Part shown: piece by piece, positions 1-7,957 of the stretch | Layout of the letters: each line of letters starts with the position of its first letter | Numbering within the stretch: position 1 is the stretch's first letter | Translations under genes and position numbers: made by a program | Notes under the pieces: generated by a model | What the model was told of the DNA's origin: nothing | What the model saw: the letters and a program-made list of their open reading frames with translations, nothing else | Database searches by the model: none | DNA from: Nocardia nova | Lineage (GTDB): Bacteria; Actinomycetota; Actinomycetes; Mycobacteriales; Mycobacteriaceae | Direction of reading: 5' to 3' | Assembly (NCBI RefSeq): GCF_002933465.1 | Contig: NZ_PSZE01000026.1 | Location: 33,462 to 97,461, forward strand | DNA: 64,000 bases

Positions 1-297
1 TACCCGCCGTGCATCCGATCAGTGTCGCGCGTCGATCGGATTCTCGCACTTCGGCGTATGTCGTCCGGGTCGGTCGTTTGTGCCGACACCCAATGAGCCA
101 AGGTCCCTAGACCGACCGTACCCGGTCGACGCGACGGAGGTCGACAACTCGAGGATGTTTCTCGCGGAGAGAGTGTCGCAAAGCTCACCCGACACGCTCG
201 CCACGACCATCCCGGCTGCCGATCCGGGCGGTGCCGACCTCGTTCCGCCGCCCGGACCAGCGCCCGCGGAGCTCGCACCGCGAGCCCCGCGGCGGAA
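1..297. other. Intergenic stretch downstream of clpP2
   Basis: No convincing gene is seen. An 8-bp perfect inverted repeat (ATCCGATC at 13-20, GATCGGAT at 34-41, 13-nt loop) could be an operator or a weak hairpin; it has no T-run on either side. In related genomes clpX often lies beyond clpP2, so this may be its upstream region, but clpX is outside the window. Confidence 0.4.
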
Positions 298-966
298 TCA
301 CTTCTTCTGGGCGCTCAGCTTCCGGTAGTCGAACACCGTATCGATGATCCCGTAGTCCTTGGCCTCGTCGGCGGTCAGGATCTTGTCCCGATCGGTGTCC
401 TTGCGGATGGTGTCGGCATCCTTACCGGTGTGGCGGGCCAGCGTGGTCTCCATCAACCGGCGCATGCGCTCGATCTCGGCGGCCTGGATCTCCAGATCGG
501 AGACCTGGCCCTGGATGCCACCCTCCAGCGAGGGCTGGTGGATCAGCACGCGGGCGTTGGGCAGACAGGCCCGCTTACCCGGAGTACCGGCCGCCAGCAG
601 CACCGCCGCCGCCGAGGCCGCCTGTCCCAGGCAGACCGTTGCGACATCGGCACGCACGTACTGCATGGTGTCGTAGATGGCCATCAACGAGGTGAAGGAA
701 CCACCGGGCGAGTTGATGTACATGGTGATGTCGCGGTCGGGATCCAGCGACTCCAGCACCAGCAGCTGCGCCATGACGTCGTTGGCCGAGGCGTCGTCCA
801 CCTGTACGCCGAGGAAGATGATGCGCTCCTCGAACAGCTTGTTGTAGGGGTTGGACTCCTTGACGCCGAAGCTCGAGTGCTCGATGAACGACGGCAGGAT
901 GTAGCGGGCCTGCGGGCTCGCCGGTGCGATACCGGACAGGCCGGCACGCGGATCGATGAGGGTCAT
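298..966 (-). CDS. clpP2: ATP-dependent Clp protease proteolytic subunit ClpP2
   Basis: 222-aa ClpP serine peptidase, which forms the degradative chamber with ClpP1 and works with ClpX or ClpC1 ATPases. The nucleophile serine is in GQAASAAAVLL, the catalytic histidine in VLIHQPSLEGG, and the acidic residue in the DRDKILTADEAKDYG segment. The ATG at 966 is chosen because GGAG lies just upstream (tttggagacgaag); an upstream in-frame ATG at 1038 would overlap clpP1. It sits 40 bp after clpP1, matching the two-gene clpP1-clpP2 operon of mycolic-acid actinomycetes, where ClpP1 and ClpP2 form a mixed tetradecamer. Confidence 0.95.
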   Translation of the reverse strand: MTLIDPRAGLSGIAPASPQARYILPSFIEHSSFGVKESNPYNKLFEERIIFLGVQVDDASANDVMAQLLVLESLDPDRDITMYINSPGGSFTSLMAIYDTMQYVRADVATVCLGQAASAAAVLLAAGTPGKRACLPNARVLIHQPSLEGGIQGQVSDLEIQAAEIERMRRLMETTLARHTGKDADTIRKDTDRDKILTADEAKDYGIIDTVFDYRKLSAQKK

Positions 967-1006
967 CTTCGTCTCCAAAGTCGATGGGGTATGAGCGGTC
1001 TCGCGC

Positions 1007-1594
1007 TCAGTTACCGGTGCCGTTCGCCTGGCGGGCATTGGTGATCACGTGGTCGATGAAGCCGTACTCCAGGGCCTGCTTCGCGGTGAACCAGCGGTCG
1101 CGGTCGGCGTCGGCGGTGACCTGCTCCACGGACTGGCCGGTGTGCAGCGCCTGCAGCTCGTTCAGCTCCCGCTTGGTGTGGGCGAGCTGCTCGGCGTAGA
1201 TCGAGATGTCGGCAGCGCTACCGCCGATACCGGCGGAGGGCTGGTGCATCATGATCCGGGTGTGCGGCAGCGCGTAGCGCTTGCCTTTGCTGCCCGCGGT
1301 GAGCAGGAACTGGCCCATCGAGGCGGCCAGGCCGAACGAGATGGTCACGATGTCGCACTCGGCGAACTGCATGGTGTCGTAGATGGCCATGCCCGCGGTG
1401 ACCGAACCACCGGGCGAGTTGATGTACAGCTGGATGTCGCGTGTCGGGTCCTCGGCCGCCAGCAGCAGGATCTGCGCGCACAGCTTGTTGGCGATGTCGT
1501 CGTCGACCTGGGTGCCCAGGAAGATGATGCGGTCGCGGAGCAAACGCTCGTACACCGAATCACTGAGGTTGAGCCCAGCAGTCGCGGATGTCAT
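1007..1594 (-). CDS. clpP1: ATP-dependent Clp protease proteolytic subunit ClpP1
   Basis: 195-aa ClpP-family serine peptidase with nucleophile serine in GLAASMGQFLL, histidine in IMMHQPSAGIGG and the DRDRWFTAKQALEYGFIDH block. It is the first gene of the clpP1-clpP2 pair. The ATG at 1594 gives the usual mycobacterial-type length. An in-frame GTG at 1639 would add 15 residues and has a better Shine-Dalgarno (gagagggcag), so it is a real alternative. The gene lies about 260 bp downstream of tig and is separated from it by a hairpin terminator, so it probably has its own promoter. Confidence 0.94.
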   Translation of the reverse strand: MTSATAGLNLSDSVYERLLRDRIIFLGTQVDDDIANKLCAQILLLAAEDPTRDIQLYINSPGGSVTAGMAIYDTMQFAECDIVTISFGLAASMGQFLLTAGSKGKRYALPHTRIMMHQPSAGIGGSAADISIYAEQLAHTKRELNELQALHTGQSVEQVTADADRDRWFTAKQALEYGFIDHVITNARQANGTGN

Positions 1595-1782
1595 GACCGG
1601 CCCCGACTTCAAAGGTGCCACAGCCTGATTGATTGTCACGGATACCTGCCCTCTCTCGCCGGCACGATGCCTGCCGGCACAGCATCTGTCCAATGTGCGG
1701 TCTCGCGGGGCCCGGTTACGCAAGCTACCGCCTTCGATCCCGGGCCTCGACCGCGGCCTGATTCGGTTGACACAAACCCTAA

Positions 1783-1820
1783 CGAAACAAGGCGGCACCG
1801 AACTCCCGGTACCGCCTTGC
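1783..1820 (-). terminator. Rho-independent terminator after tig
   Basis: Arms CAAGGCGGCACCG (1788-1800) and CGGTACCGCCTTG (1807-1819) pair with one mismatch around a 6-nt loop. Read on the minus strand the stem is followed by TTTCGTTAGG. It lies 35 bp past the tig stop and separates tig from clpP1. Confidence 0.7.
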
Positions 1821-1853
1821 TTCGCTTACAGCTGACTCATATGTCGCCGATGG

Positions 1854-3248
1854 CTACTCGGCGGCGTTCTCGGCACCCTCGGAATCGGACACCGCCTCGG
1901 CTGTATCGGACACCGCCTCGGCGGGCTCACCGAACATCTCGGCGGTATCGACCGTGTTGCCCTCGGTGTCGGTGACCTTGGCCTTGATCACCACGCCGGC
2001 CAGCGCCTTACCACGACGCACGTCTGCGAAGATCGCGCCGAGCTGTCCGGCCTGCTGGATCTGCTGAATGAACTGTTCCGGCGCCATGCCGTAGCGCTGC
2101 GACTGGAACAGGATCCGCTCGGTCAGCTCCTGCTGGCCGACCTCGGTGTTCTCGGCTTCGGCGACGGCGTCCAGCAGCAGCTGGGTCTTCACCGACTTCT
2201 CGGCGGCCTCCTTGGAGTCCTTGTCGAACTCCTCACGAGTGCTGCCCTGGGCCTCGAGCGCCTCGGCGAACTTCGCCTCGTCGTGGTCGAAGCCGTGCAC
2301 CGCGTCGTGCAGCACGGCGTCCACCTCGGCCTGCACCGCGGCCTCGGGCAGCGGCACCTCGGTCTTGTCCAGCAGCGCCTCGAGCACCTTGTCGCGGATC
2401 TCGCCGGCCTGCTGCACCTTCTTGCTCTGCTCGACCCGCTTGCGCAGGTCTTCCTTCAGCTCGTCGATAGTGTCGAATTCGCTTGCCATCTGGGCGAATT
2501 CGTCGTCGGCCTCGGGCAGCTCGCGCTCCTTGACCGAGTTCACCTTCACGGTGATGACGGCTTCCTTACCGGCATGCTCGCCGGCCACCAGCGTGGAGGT
2601 GAAGTCCTTGGACTCCTCCGCCTTCAGGCCGACGAGGGTGTCGTCCAGGCCCTCGATCAGCTGGCCGGAGCCGACCTCGTGCGACAGCCCGGAGGTGGTC
2701 GCCTCGGAGACCTCTTCGCCGTCCACGGTGGCCGACAGGTCGATGGAGACGAAATCACCCTCCTGGACGGCACGCTCGACGCTCTTCAGGGTGCCGAAGC
2801 GCTGGCGCAGCGACAGCAACTGCTGCTCGATGTCCTCGTCGCCGATGGTCAGCGGATCGACGGTGACCTCGATGCTCTCGAAGTCGGGCAGCGCGATGTC
2901 GGGACGGACGTCGACCTCGGCGGTGAACGCCAGTTCATCGCCGTCCTCGATCTTGGTGATCTCGATTTCCGGCTGACCGAGTACCTTCACCTCGGAGGTG
3001 GTGACGGCCTCGCTGTAGCGCGCCGGCAGCGCGTCGTTGACGACCTGCTCCAGGATGGCGCCACGACCGAGGCGGGCCTCGAGCAGCTTGGCCGGGGCCT
3101 TGCCCGGGCGGAAGCCGGGAATGCGAACCTGCTGCGCCAGCGCCCGGTACGCCTTGTCGAAGTCCGGCTTCAGCTCCTCGAAGGGCACCTCGACATTGAT
3201 GCGGACCCGGGTCGGGCTCAGCTGCTCGACGGTGCTCTTCACGGACAT
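1854..3248 (-). CDS. tig: Trigger factor (ribosome-associated chaperone, PPIase)
   Basis: 464 aa, usual family length. The N-terminal ribosome-binding domain carries the signature FRPGKAPAKLLEARLG (about residues 46-62). It is followed by an FKBP-like PPIase domain around residues 150-245 (EGDFVSIDLSATVDGEE) and a helical C-terminal domain. Trigger factor binds nascent chains at the ribosome exit tunnel. The C-terminus is acidic with repeated AEAVSDTAEAVSD, as in other actinobacterial homologues. Placement before clpP1-clpP2 is conserved and links folding of new chains to proteolysis. Confidence 0.96.
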   Translation of the reverse strand: MSVKSTVEQLSPTRVRINVEVPFEELKPDFDKAYRALAQQVRIPGFRPGKAPAKLLEARLGRGAILEQVVNDALPARYSEAVTTSEVKVLGQPEIEITKIEDGDELAFTAEVDVRPDIALPDFESIEVTVDPLTIGDEDIEQQLLSLRQRFGTLKSVERAVQEGDFVSIDLSATVDGEEVSEATTSGLSHEVGSGQLIEGLDDTLVGLKAEESKDFTSTLVAGEHAGKEAVITVKVNSVKERELPEADDEFAQMASEFDTIDELKEDLRKRVEQSKKVQQAGEIRDKVLEALLDKTEVPLPEAAVQAEVDAVLHDAVHGFDHDEAKFAEALEAQGSTREEFDKDSKEAAEKSVKTQLLLDAVAEAENTEVGQQELTERILFQSQRYGMAPEQFIQQIQQAGQLGAIFADVRRGKALAGVVIKAKVTDTEGNTVDTAEMFGEPAEAVSDTAEAVSDSEGAENAAE

Positions 3249-3428
3249 GCTCCTTGTTCGTTGTTCAGTGGTCTGTGTGGCCGCCGGACGGAGGTGTGAT
3301 CCGCCGACGACGATGTTCGGGTGCCGTGAGACGACGGCGTCGTTTCCCCCCGAAATCGCATCCCGATCAGGGTAGTCGACACCGGCCTACACCCGACAAT
3401 CGGCTATCCCACGTCTGGCGTGCGGTAC

Positions 3429-4010
3429 TCAGCCGACCTTCACGGCATCGGTGACGAACACCAGGGTCTCGTTGGGCTTCACGCCTTGCCCGCCCTGGCC
3501 GTAGCCGAGGTCCGGCGGGATGATCAGCAGGCGGCGGCCGCCCTGTTTGATACCGATCAGGCCCTGGTCCCAGCCCTGGATCACCTCACCGGTGCCGAGG
3601 GTGAGCGGGAAGGTCTGGCCGCGATCGAAGGAACTGTCCAGCTTCTTCTTGTCCGACCAGGTGACCAGCGAGTAGTTCATCTCCACCGGCCGGCCGGTCG
3701 CCGCCGCCGGGCCGGTGCCCTCGACGAGGTCCTTGGTGACCAGCTGCTTCGGCGGATCGCAGTCGTCGGGGATGGTGATGGTCGGCGCCTGGCCGAAGCC
3801 GCCGGTGACGCCGATGTCGTCGGCGGTGCATTCGCGGCCGTGGCTCGCCGTCGGCGCCGCGGCGGCCGAGGTCGCGGCCGGCGCGCGGGTGCCCGGCGCG
3901 GTGGTCGACGGGCTCGCCGAGTTGTTGTCGTCGTTGCCCCCGCAGGCGGTGAGAGCGACCGCGGCCACCGCGACGGCGGCCGAGCCGATGATCCTGGCCA
4001 AAGTCTGCAT
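3429..4010 (-). CDS. FKBP-type peptidyl-prolyl isomerase lipoprotein
   Basis: 193 aa. The start at 4010 gives a short signal peptide ending in a lipobox (VALTACGG), so the mature protein is probably anchored to the outer face of the membrane. A Ser/Thr/Ala linker precedes one FKBP domain: YSLVTWSDKKKLDSSFDRG, VIQGWDQGLIGIKQGGRRLL, IPPDLGYG and the terminal LVFVTDAVKVG. The expected role is proline isomerisation of exported proteins. The in-frame ATG at 4130 would place the signal peptide internally, so it was rejected. It lies upstream of tig on the same strand, 180 bp away. Confidence 0.9.
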   Translation of the reverse strand: MQTLARIIGSAAVAVAAVALTACGGNDDNNSASPSTTAPGTRAPAATSAAAAPTASHGRECTADDIGVTGGFGQAPTITIPDDCDPPKQLVTKDLVEGTGPAAATGRPVEMNYSLVTWSDKKKLDSSFDRGQTFPLTLGTGEVIQGWDQGLIGIKQGGRRLLIIPPDLGYGQGGQGVKPNETLVFVTDAVKVG

Positions 4011-4207
4011 GCGCGGCACCCTAATCGGTGCTCCGCACGGCCTACCTGTGGGCCCCGTCACCGCCACGCCGGGAAGTTTTCGAGGCACGAGGGCGGATAT
4101 TCCGGCAGCGGGTGCGGATCCGCCCGGCACGGTCTCGGCCCGGTAGCCTGGCGTCGAGTCTCCATCCGAAGCGGTAACCCGAACATCCCACTGTGAGGAG
4201 CACGACC

Positions 4208-6703
4208 GTGACCGACTTGGCTGGCTCGGAAGGACAGGTCCCGGCCACCGCCCCGACCGAAACGGATACCGCGGCCGACAATGTCGGCGGCAGCGGCGGT
4301 GCCACGATCGCGCCCGAGCCGTATCGGCTGGCCGAGGTTCCCGGCCCGCTCGCCCCGGACGAGCTCGCCGATCTGGACGCTTGGTGGCGCGCCGCGAACT
4401 ATCTCGCGGTGGGCCAGATCTATCTGACGGACAATCCCCTGCTGCGCACCCCGCTGACGCCCGAACACATCAAACCGCGGCTGCTCGGGCACTTCGGAAC
4501 CGTGCCGGGACTGAATCTGGTGTGGACACATGCCAATCGGGCGATCCGGGCACGGGATCTGGACGCGGTCTTCGTCGCCGGACCCGGCCACGGCGGCCCC
4601 GGGCCCAACGCGTGTGCCTGGCTGGAAGGCACGTATTCCGAGCTGTACAGCAATATTTCGCGCGACGCGACAGGAATGGGCGCGCTGTTCGCGCAGTTCT
4701 CCTTTCCCGGCGGCGTGCCCAGCCATTGCGCGCCCGAGACGCCGGGCTCCTTCCACGAGGGCGGCGAACTCGGCTATTCCCTGTTGCACGCCTACGGCGC
4801 CGCGCTCGACCATCCCGACCTGACCGTGTTCTGCGTGATCGGCGACGGCGAGGCCGAAACCGGACCTCTGGCGACCAGCTGGCACGCGAACAAATTCCTC
4901 AATCCGGCGCGCGACGGGGCGGTACTGCCGATTCTGGCGCTCAACGAATACAAGATCGCGAATCCCACCCTGCTGGCCCGCATTCCGGAAGCCGAACTGC
5001 TGTCGCTGCTGCACGGTTACGGCTACGACCCGATCATCGTCGCCGGGCACGACCCCGCGGCCGTTCACCAGGCGATGGCCGCGGCGCTGGATCGCAGCCT
5101 GGACCGCATCGCCGAATTCCAGCGCGCCGCGCGCGAGAGCGCCGACGGCACGCGTTCCCGCTGGCCGATGATCGTGCTGCGCACGCCGAAGGGCTGGACG
5201 TGCCCGCCGGTGGTCGACGGCGACCGCGTCGAAGGCACCTTCCGGGCTCACCAGGTTCCGCTGCCGGCCGCGCGTTCCAACGACGATCACCGCCGGGTGC
5301 TCGAGCAGTGGCTGCGGTCGTATCGTCCCGCGGAGCTCTTCGACGAGGACGGCCGGCCATATCCGCGGCTGCTGCGCCAGGTTCCCCCGGGGCCGCGGCG
5401 GATGAGCGCCAATCCGGTGGCCAACGGCGGCGCCACGATGCAAGATCTACGACTACCCGACTGGCGCCGCTACGGCGTCGAGCTCCCCGCACCGGGCGCC
5501 ACCGCGCACGAGGCCACCCAGGTGCTGGGCACGTGGCTACGCGATGTCACCGACGCCAATCGCGACAATTTTCTGATCTTCGCCCCCGACGAATTGGCCA
5601 GTAACCGGCTCCAGGACGTGCTCACCGTCACCGGCCGCAATTGGCAGGCCGAAATCGGTGAATTCGACGTGAAATTGGACCGCCGCGGCCGCGTGATCGA
5701 GGTGCTCTCGGAACATATGTGCCAGGGGCTGCTGGAGGGATATCTGCTCACCGGACGGCACGGCGTCTTCACCTGTTACGAGGCGTTCATCCACATCGTC
5801 GACGCGATGTTCAACCAGCACGCAAAATGGCTGGACGCCAGTGGCGCGGTGCCCTGGCGCCGGCCCATTCCGAGCCTCAATTATCTGCTGACCTCCCATG
5901 TGTGGCGGCAGGATCACAACGGATTCACCCATCAGGACCCCGGCTTTCTCGATGTGGTGATGAACAAGCAGCCGTCGATCGTTCGCGTCTATCTGCCGCC
6001 CGACGCCAACACGCTGCTGTCGACCTACGACCATTGCCTGCGTTCCCGCCATTACGTGAACGTGGTGGTGGCCGGCAAACAGCCGCAGGCGGATTGGCTG
6101 ACGGTCGAAGAGGCGAGGCTGCATTGTGCCCGCGGCGCCGGAATCTGGGAATGGGCCGGCCACAACGACGAGGCGGGCACGACACCCGATGTGGTGCTGG
6201 CGTGTGCCGGTGACGTACCAACTTTGGAGACGCTGGCGGCCGCCGCCATTCTGCGCGAGCGGCTGCCGCAGTTGCGCATTCGCGTGGTGAACGTGGTCGA
6301 TCTGATGCGGCTGCTGCCGGCGGACGAACATCCGCACGGCCTGCCCGATCGCGAATTCGACACCCTGTTCACCCGGGATCGGCCGATCATCTTCGCCTTC
6401 CACGGCTATCCCTGGCTGATCCATCGGCTCACCTATCGGCGCACCAATCATTCCGAATTGCACGTGCGCGGATACAAGGAGAAGGGCACCACCACGACTC
6501 CGTTCGACATGGTGATGCTCAACGATCTCGACCGCTATCACCTGGTGATGGACGTGATCGACCGGGTTCCGGGGCTGGGCACCCAGGCGGCCGGCCTCCG
6601 CCAGGAAATGGCCGACGCCCGTTTGGCCGCGCGTATCTGGACTCGCGAGCACGGCGCCGATATTCCGGAGGTGGCCGACTGGCGCTGGCCGTACGGCCGA
6701 TAA
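4208..6703 (+). CDS. xfp: Phosphoketolase (xylulose-5-P / fructose-6-P)
   Basis: 831-aa thiamine-diphosphate enzyme that splits xylulose 5-phosphate or fructose 6-phosphate with phosphate, giving acetyl-phosphate plus a shorter sugar phosphate. The N-terminal XFP block reads RAANYLAVGQIYLTDNPLL, then GPGHGGPG, and the ThDP-binding segment GDGEAETGPLATSWHANKFL. The length matches the family. The GTG at 4208 is preferred over GTG 4193 because GAGGAG lies 6-7 nt before it. It is a single transcription unit; no ack or pta gene is visible in the window. Confidence 0.95.
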   Translation: MTDLAGSEGQVPATAPTETDTAADNVGGSGGATIAPEPYRLAEVPGPLAPDELADLDAWWRAANYLAVGQIYLTDNPLLRTPLTPEHIKPRLLGHFGTVPGLNLVWTHANRAIRARDLDAVFVAGPGHGGPGPNACAWLEGTYSELYSNISRDATGMGALFAQFSFPGGVPSHCAPETPGSFHEGGELGYSLLHAYGAALDHPDLTVFCVIGDGEAETGPLATSWHANKFLNPARDGAVLPILALNEYKIANPTLLARIPEAELLSLLHGYGYDPIIVAGHDPAAVHQAMAAALDRSLDRIAEFQRAARESADGTRSRWPMIVLRTPKGWTCPPVVDGDRVEGTFRAHQVPLPAARSNDDHRRVLEQWLRSYRPAELFDEDGRPYPRLLRQVPPGPRRMSANPVANGGATMQDLRLPDWRRYGVELPAPGATAHEATQVLGTWLRDVTDANRDNFLIFAPDELASNRLQDVLTVTGRNWQAEIGEFDVKLDRRGRVIEVLSEHMCQGLLEGYLLTGRHGVFTCYEAFIHIVDAMFNQHAKWLDASGAVPWRRPIPSLNYLLTSHVWRQDHNGFTHQDPGFLDVVMNKQPSIVRVYLPPDANTLLSTYDHCLRSRHYVNVVVAGKQPQADWLTVEEARLHCARGAGIWEWAGHNDEAGTTPDVVLACAGDVPTLETLAAAAILRERLPQLRIRVVNVVDLMRLLPADEHPHGLPDREFDTLFTRDRPIIFAFHGYPWLIHRLTYRRTNHSELHVRGYKEKGTTTTPFDMVMLNDLDRYHLVMDVIDRVPGLGTQAAGLRQEMADARLAARIWTREHGADIPEVADWRWPYGR

Positions 6704-6802
6704 TCCTCGTCGCACCTGTCGAACAGCGCGGGCGGCCGTTCGGAGTTAGGCTCCGCGTGTGCCCGCCGGGACGGGGGTGCGAACGAGGAACGGAAATACC
6801 GC

Positions 6803-7393
6803 ATGGAACTGCGCTCTACCCCCGCGGTGGTCCCCGCCGTGCCGCCTGTCGATCCGACGCCCGCGGGCACGGCATCGTTCACCTTGCATTTCACGGGATA
6901 TCTCTACGCCGTCGGATTGCGTGACGCCTTCGCCGATCTGATCGCACGGCACGAACAGTTGCGGACCGTATATCCGATGCCCGGTTCGAGTGCCGCGGCC
7001 CGGGTTTTGTCCGCGACCACCGCGGTGTTGCCGCGACTGGTGCCGACGCCGGTGGCCGCGGCCGATTTGCCGGAGGCGATCAGCGAATTCGTGGAGACGG
7101 AAACGGCTGCGCCACTTTCGGTTCCGGTGCGGGCGAGGACTTTCCGGCCGCTCGGCGACGCCGAGGAGATTCCGCAACATCTGTTGGTGGTGATTCTGCG
7201 GCGGGCCGCGGTCGACCGAGTATCGCCGGCCCTGCTGGCACGCGATCTCATGACCGCCTACGCCGCCCGCCGCCGCAATCTCATCCCGGCCTGGGACGCG
7301 GCGCGCCCCGCGCATCGGCTGACCGTCCACGAACTCCAGGGCGTGCGGCTCATCGAAGCCGGCGGCGAGCGGTTCGCAGACGCCTACCGCTGA
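6803..7393 (+). CDS. Stand-alone decayed NRPS condensation-domain-like protein
   Basis: 196 aa. The start of the protein resembles the first third of a condensation domain: LRDAFADLIARHEQLRTVYP matches the C2-type block. Then HLLVVILRRAAVDRVSPALLARDLMTAYAARR matches the block that normally holds HHxxxDG. Here that motif reads RRAAVDR, so the catalytic histidines and glycine are lost. Nothing follows for the second half of the domain, and there is no adenylation or carrier domain nearby. GAGGAA lies 12 nt before the ATG. It could be a relic or a small non-catalytic protein. Condensation similarity is judged by eye. Confidence 0.6.
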   Translation: MELRSTPAVVPAVPPVDPTPAGTASFTLHFTGYLYAVGLRDAFADLIARHEQLRTVYPMPGSSAAARVLSATTAVLPRLVPTPVAAADLPEAISEFVETETAAPLSVPVRARTFRPLGDAEEIPQHLLVVILRRAAVDRVSPALLARDLMTAYAARRRNLIPAWDAARPAHRLTVHELQGVRLIEAGGERFADAYR

Positions 7394-7396
7394 GCC

Positions 7397-7888
7397 TCAG
7401 GTGGCGGCGAGTACCTCGGTGAGCCGGTCCAGAAACGGACGCTGACCGACGACGATCTTCGCGCGGGCGAGTTCCGGTTCGAGCCACTCGACCCGATCGA
7501 TCTCCGGGAACGTCTGCATCCGCCCGGATCTCGGCGGCCACTGCATCTCGAAGGTGCCGGGGACCACCTGCTCCGGATCCAGGTCGCCGGCCACGGCCCA
7601 TACGGTGACCTGCTTACGGGAGCGACCACTGCCGTACTGCGCGTGCCCCAGCGCGATCCACTCACCGTCCGGCACGGGCAGGCCCAGTTCCTCGATGAAC
7701 TCACGCGCCGCGGCGGTCCGGGCATCCTCGGAATCCGGTTCGTACTCCCCCTTCGGCACCGACCAGGCGCCGGCATCCTTGCGCGCCCAGTACGGACCAC
7801 CCATGTGTCCGAGCAGGACCTGCAGCCGCGGGGCCTGCCGGAACAGCAGAACTCCCGCACTGTATTTCGACGCCGTGGCTCCGGTCAT
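7397..7888 (-). CDS. NUDIX hydrolase
   Basis: 163 aa. It has a NUDIX box with an extended spacer: PKGEYEPDSEDARTAAAREF followed by IEELG. The N-terminal strand SAGVLLFR and the trailing IDRVEWLEPELARAKI complete a small single-domain NUDIX protein of the actinobacterial type. The substrate is unknown; the family cleaves nucleoside-diphosphate-linked compounds. The ATG at 7888 (MTGATASKYSAG) is preferred over the upstream ATG at 7942, whose extra residues are Arg/Pro-rich. It converges on the condensation-like gene with 3 bp between stops. Confidence 0.88.
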   Translation of the reverse strand: MTGATASKYSAGVLLFRQAPRLQVLLGHMGGPYWARKDAGAWSVPKGEYEPDSEDARTAAAREFIEELGLPVPDGEWIALGHAQYGSGRSRKQVTVWAVAGDLDPEQVVPGTFEMQWPPRSGRMQTFPEIDRVEWLEPELARAKIVVGQRPFLDRLTEVLAAT

Positions 7889-7957
7889 GGTCGCAGTCTG
7901 CCGCACCGGACCGGGGCGGCGGCACCGGGCCGCCACCGCCACCCTGTGCCGCCCGGA

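Noticed and set aside
1820..1836. ClgR-type operator before clpP1 (TTCGCTTACAGCTGA)
   Set aside because: Only one half-site fits and it lies upstream of the tig terminator, so it is too weak to call.
4058..5443. Long minus-strand open frame opposite xfp
   Set aside because: Antisense shadow of the phosphoketolase gene with no domain.
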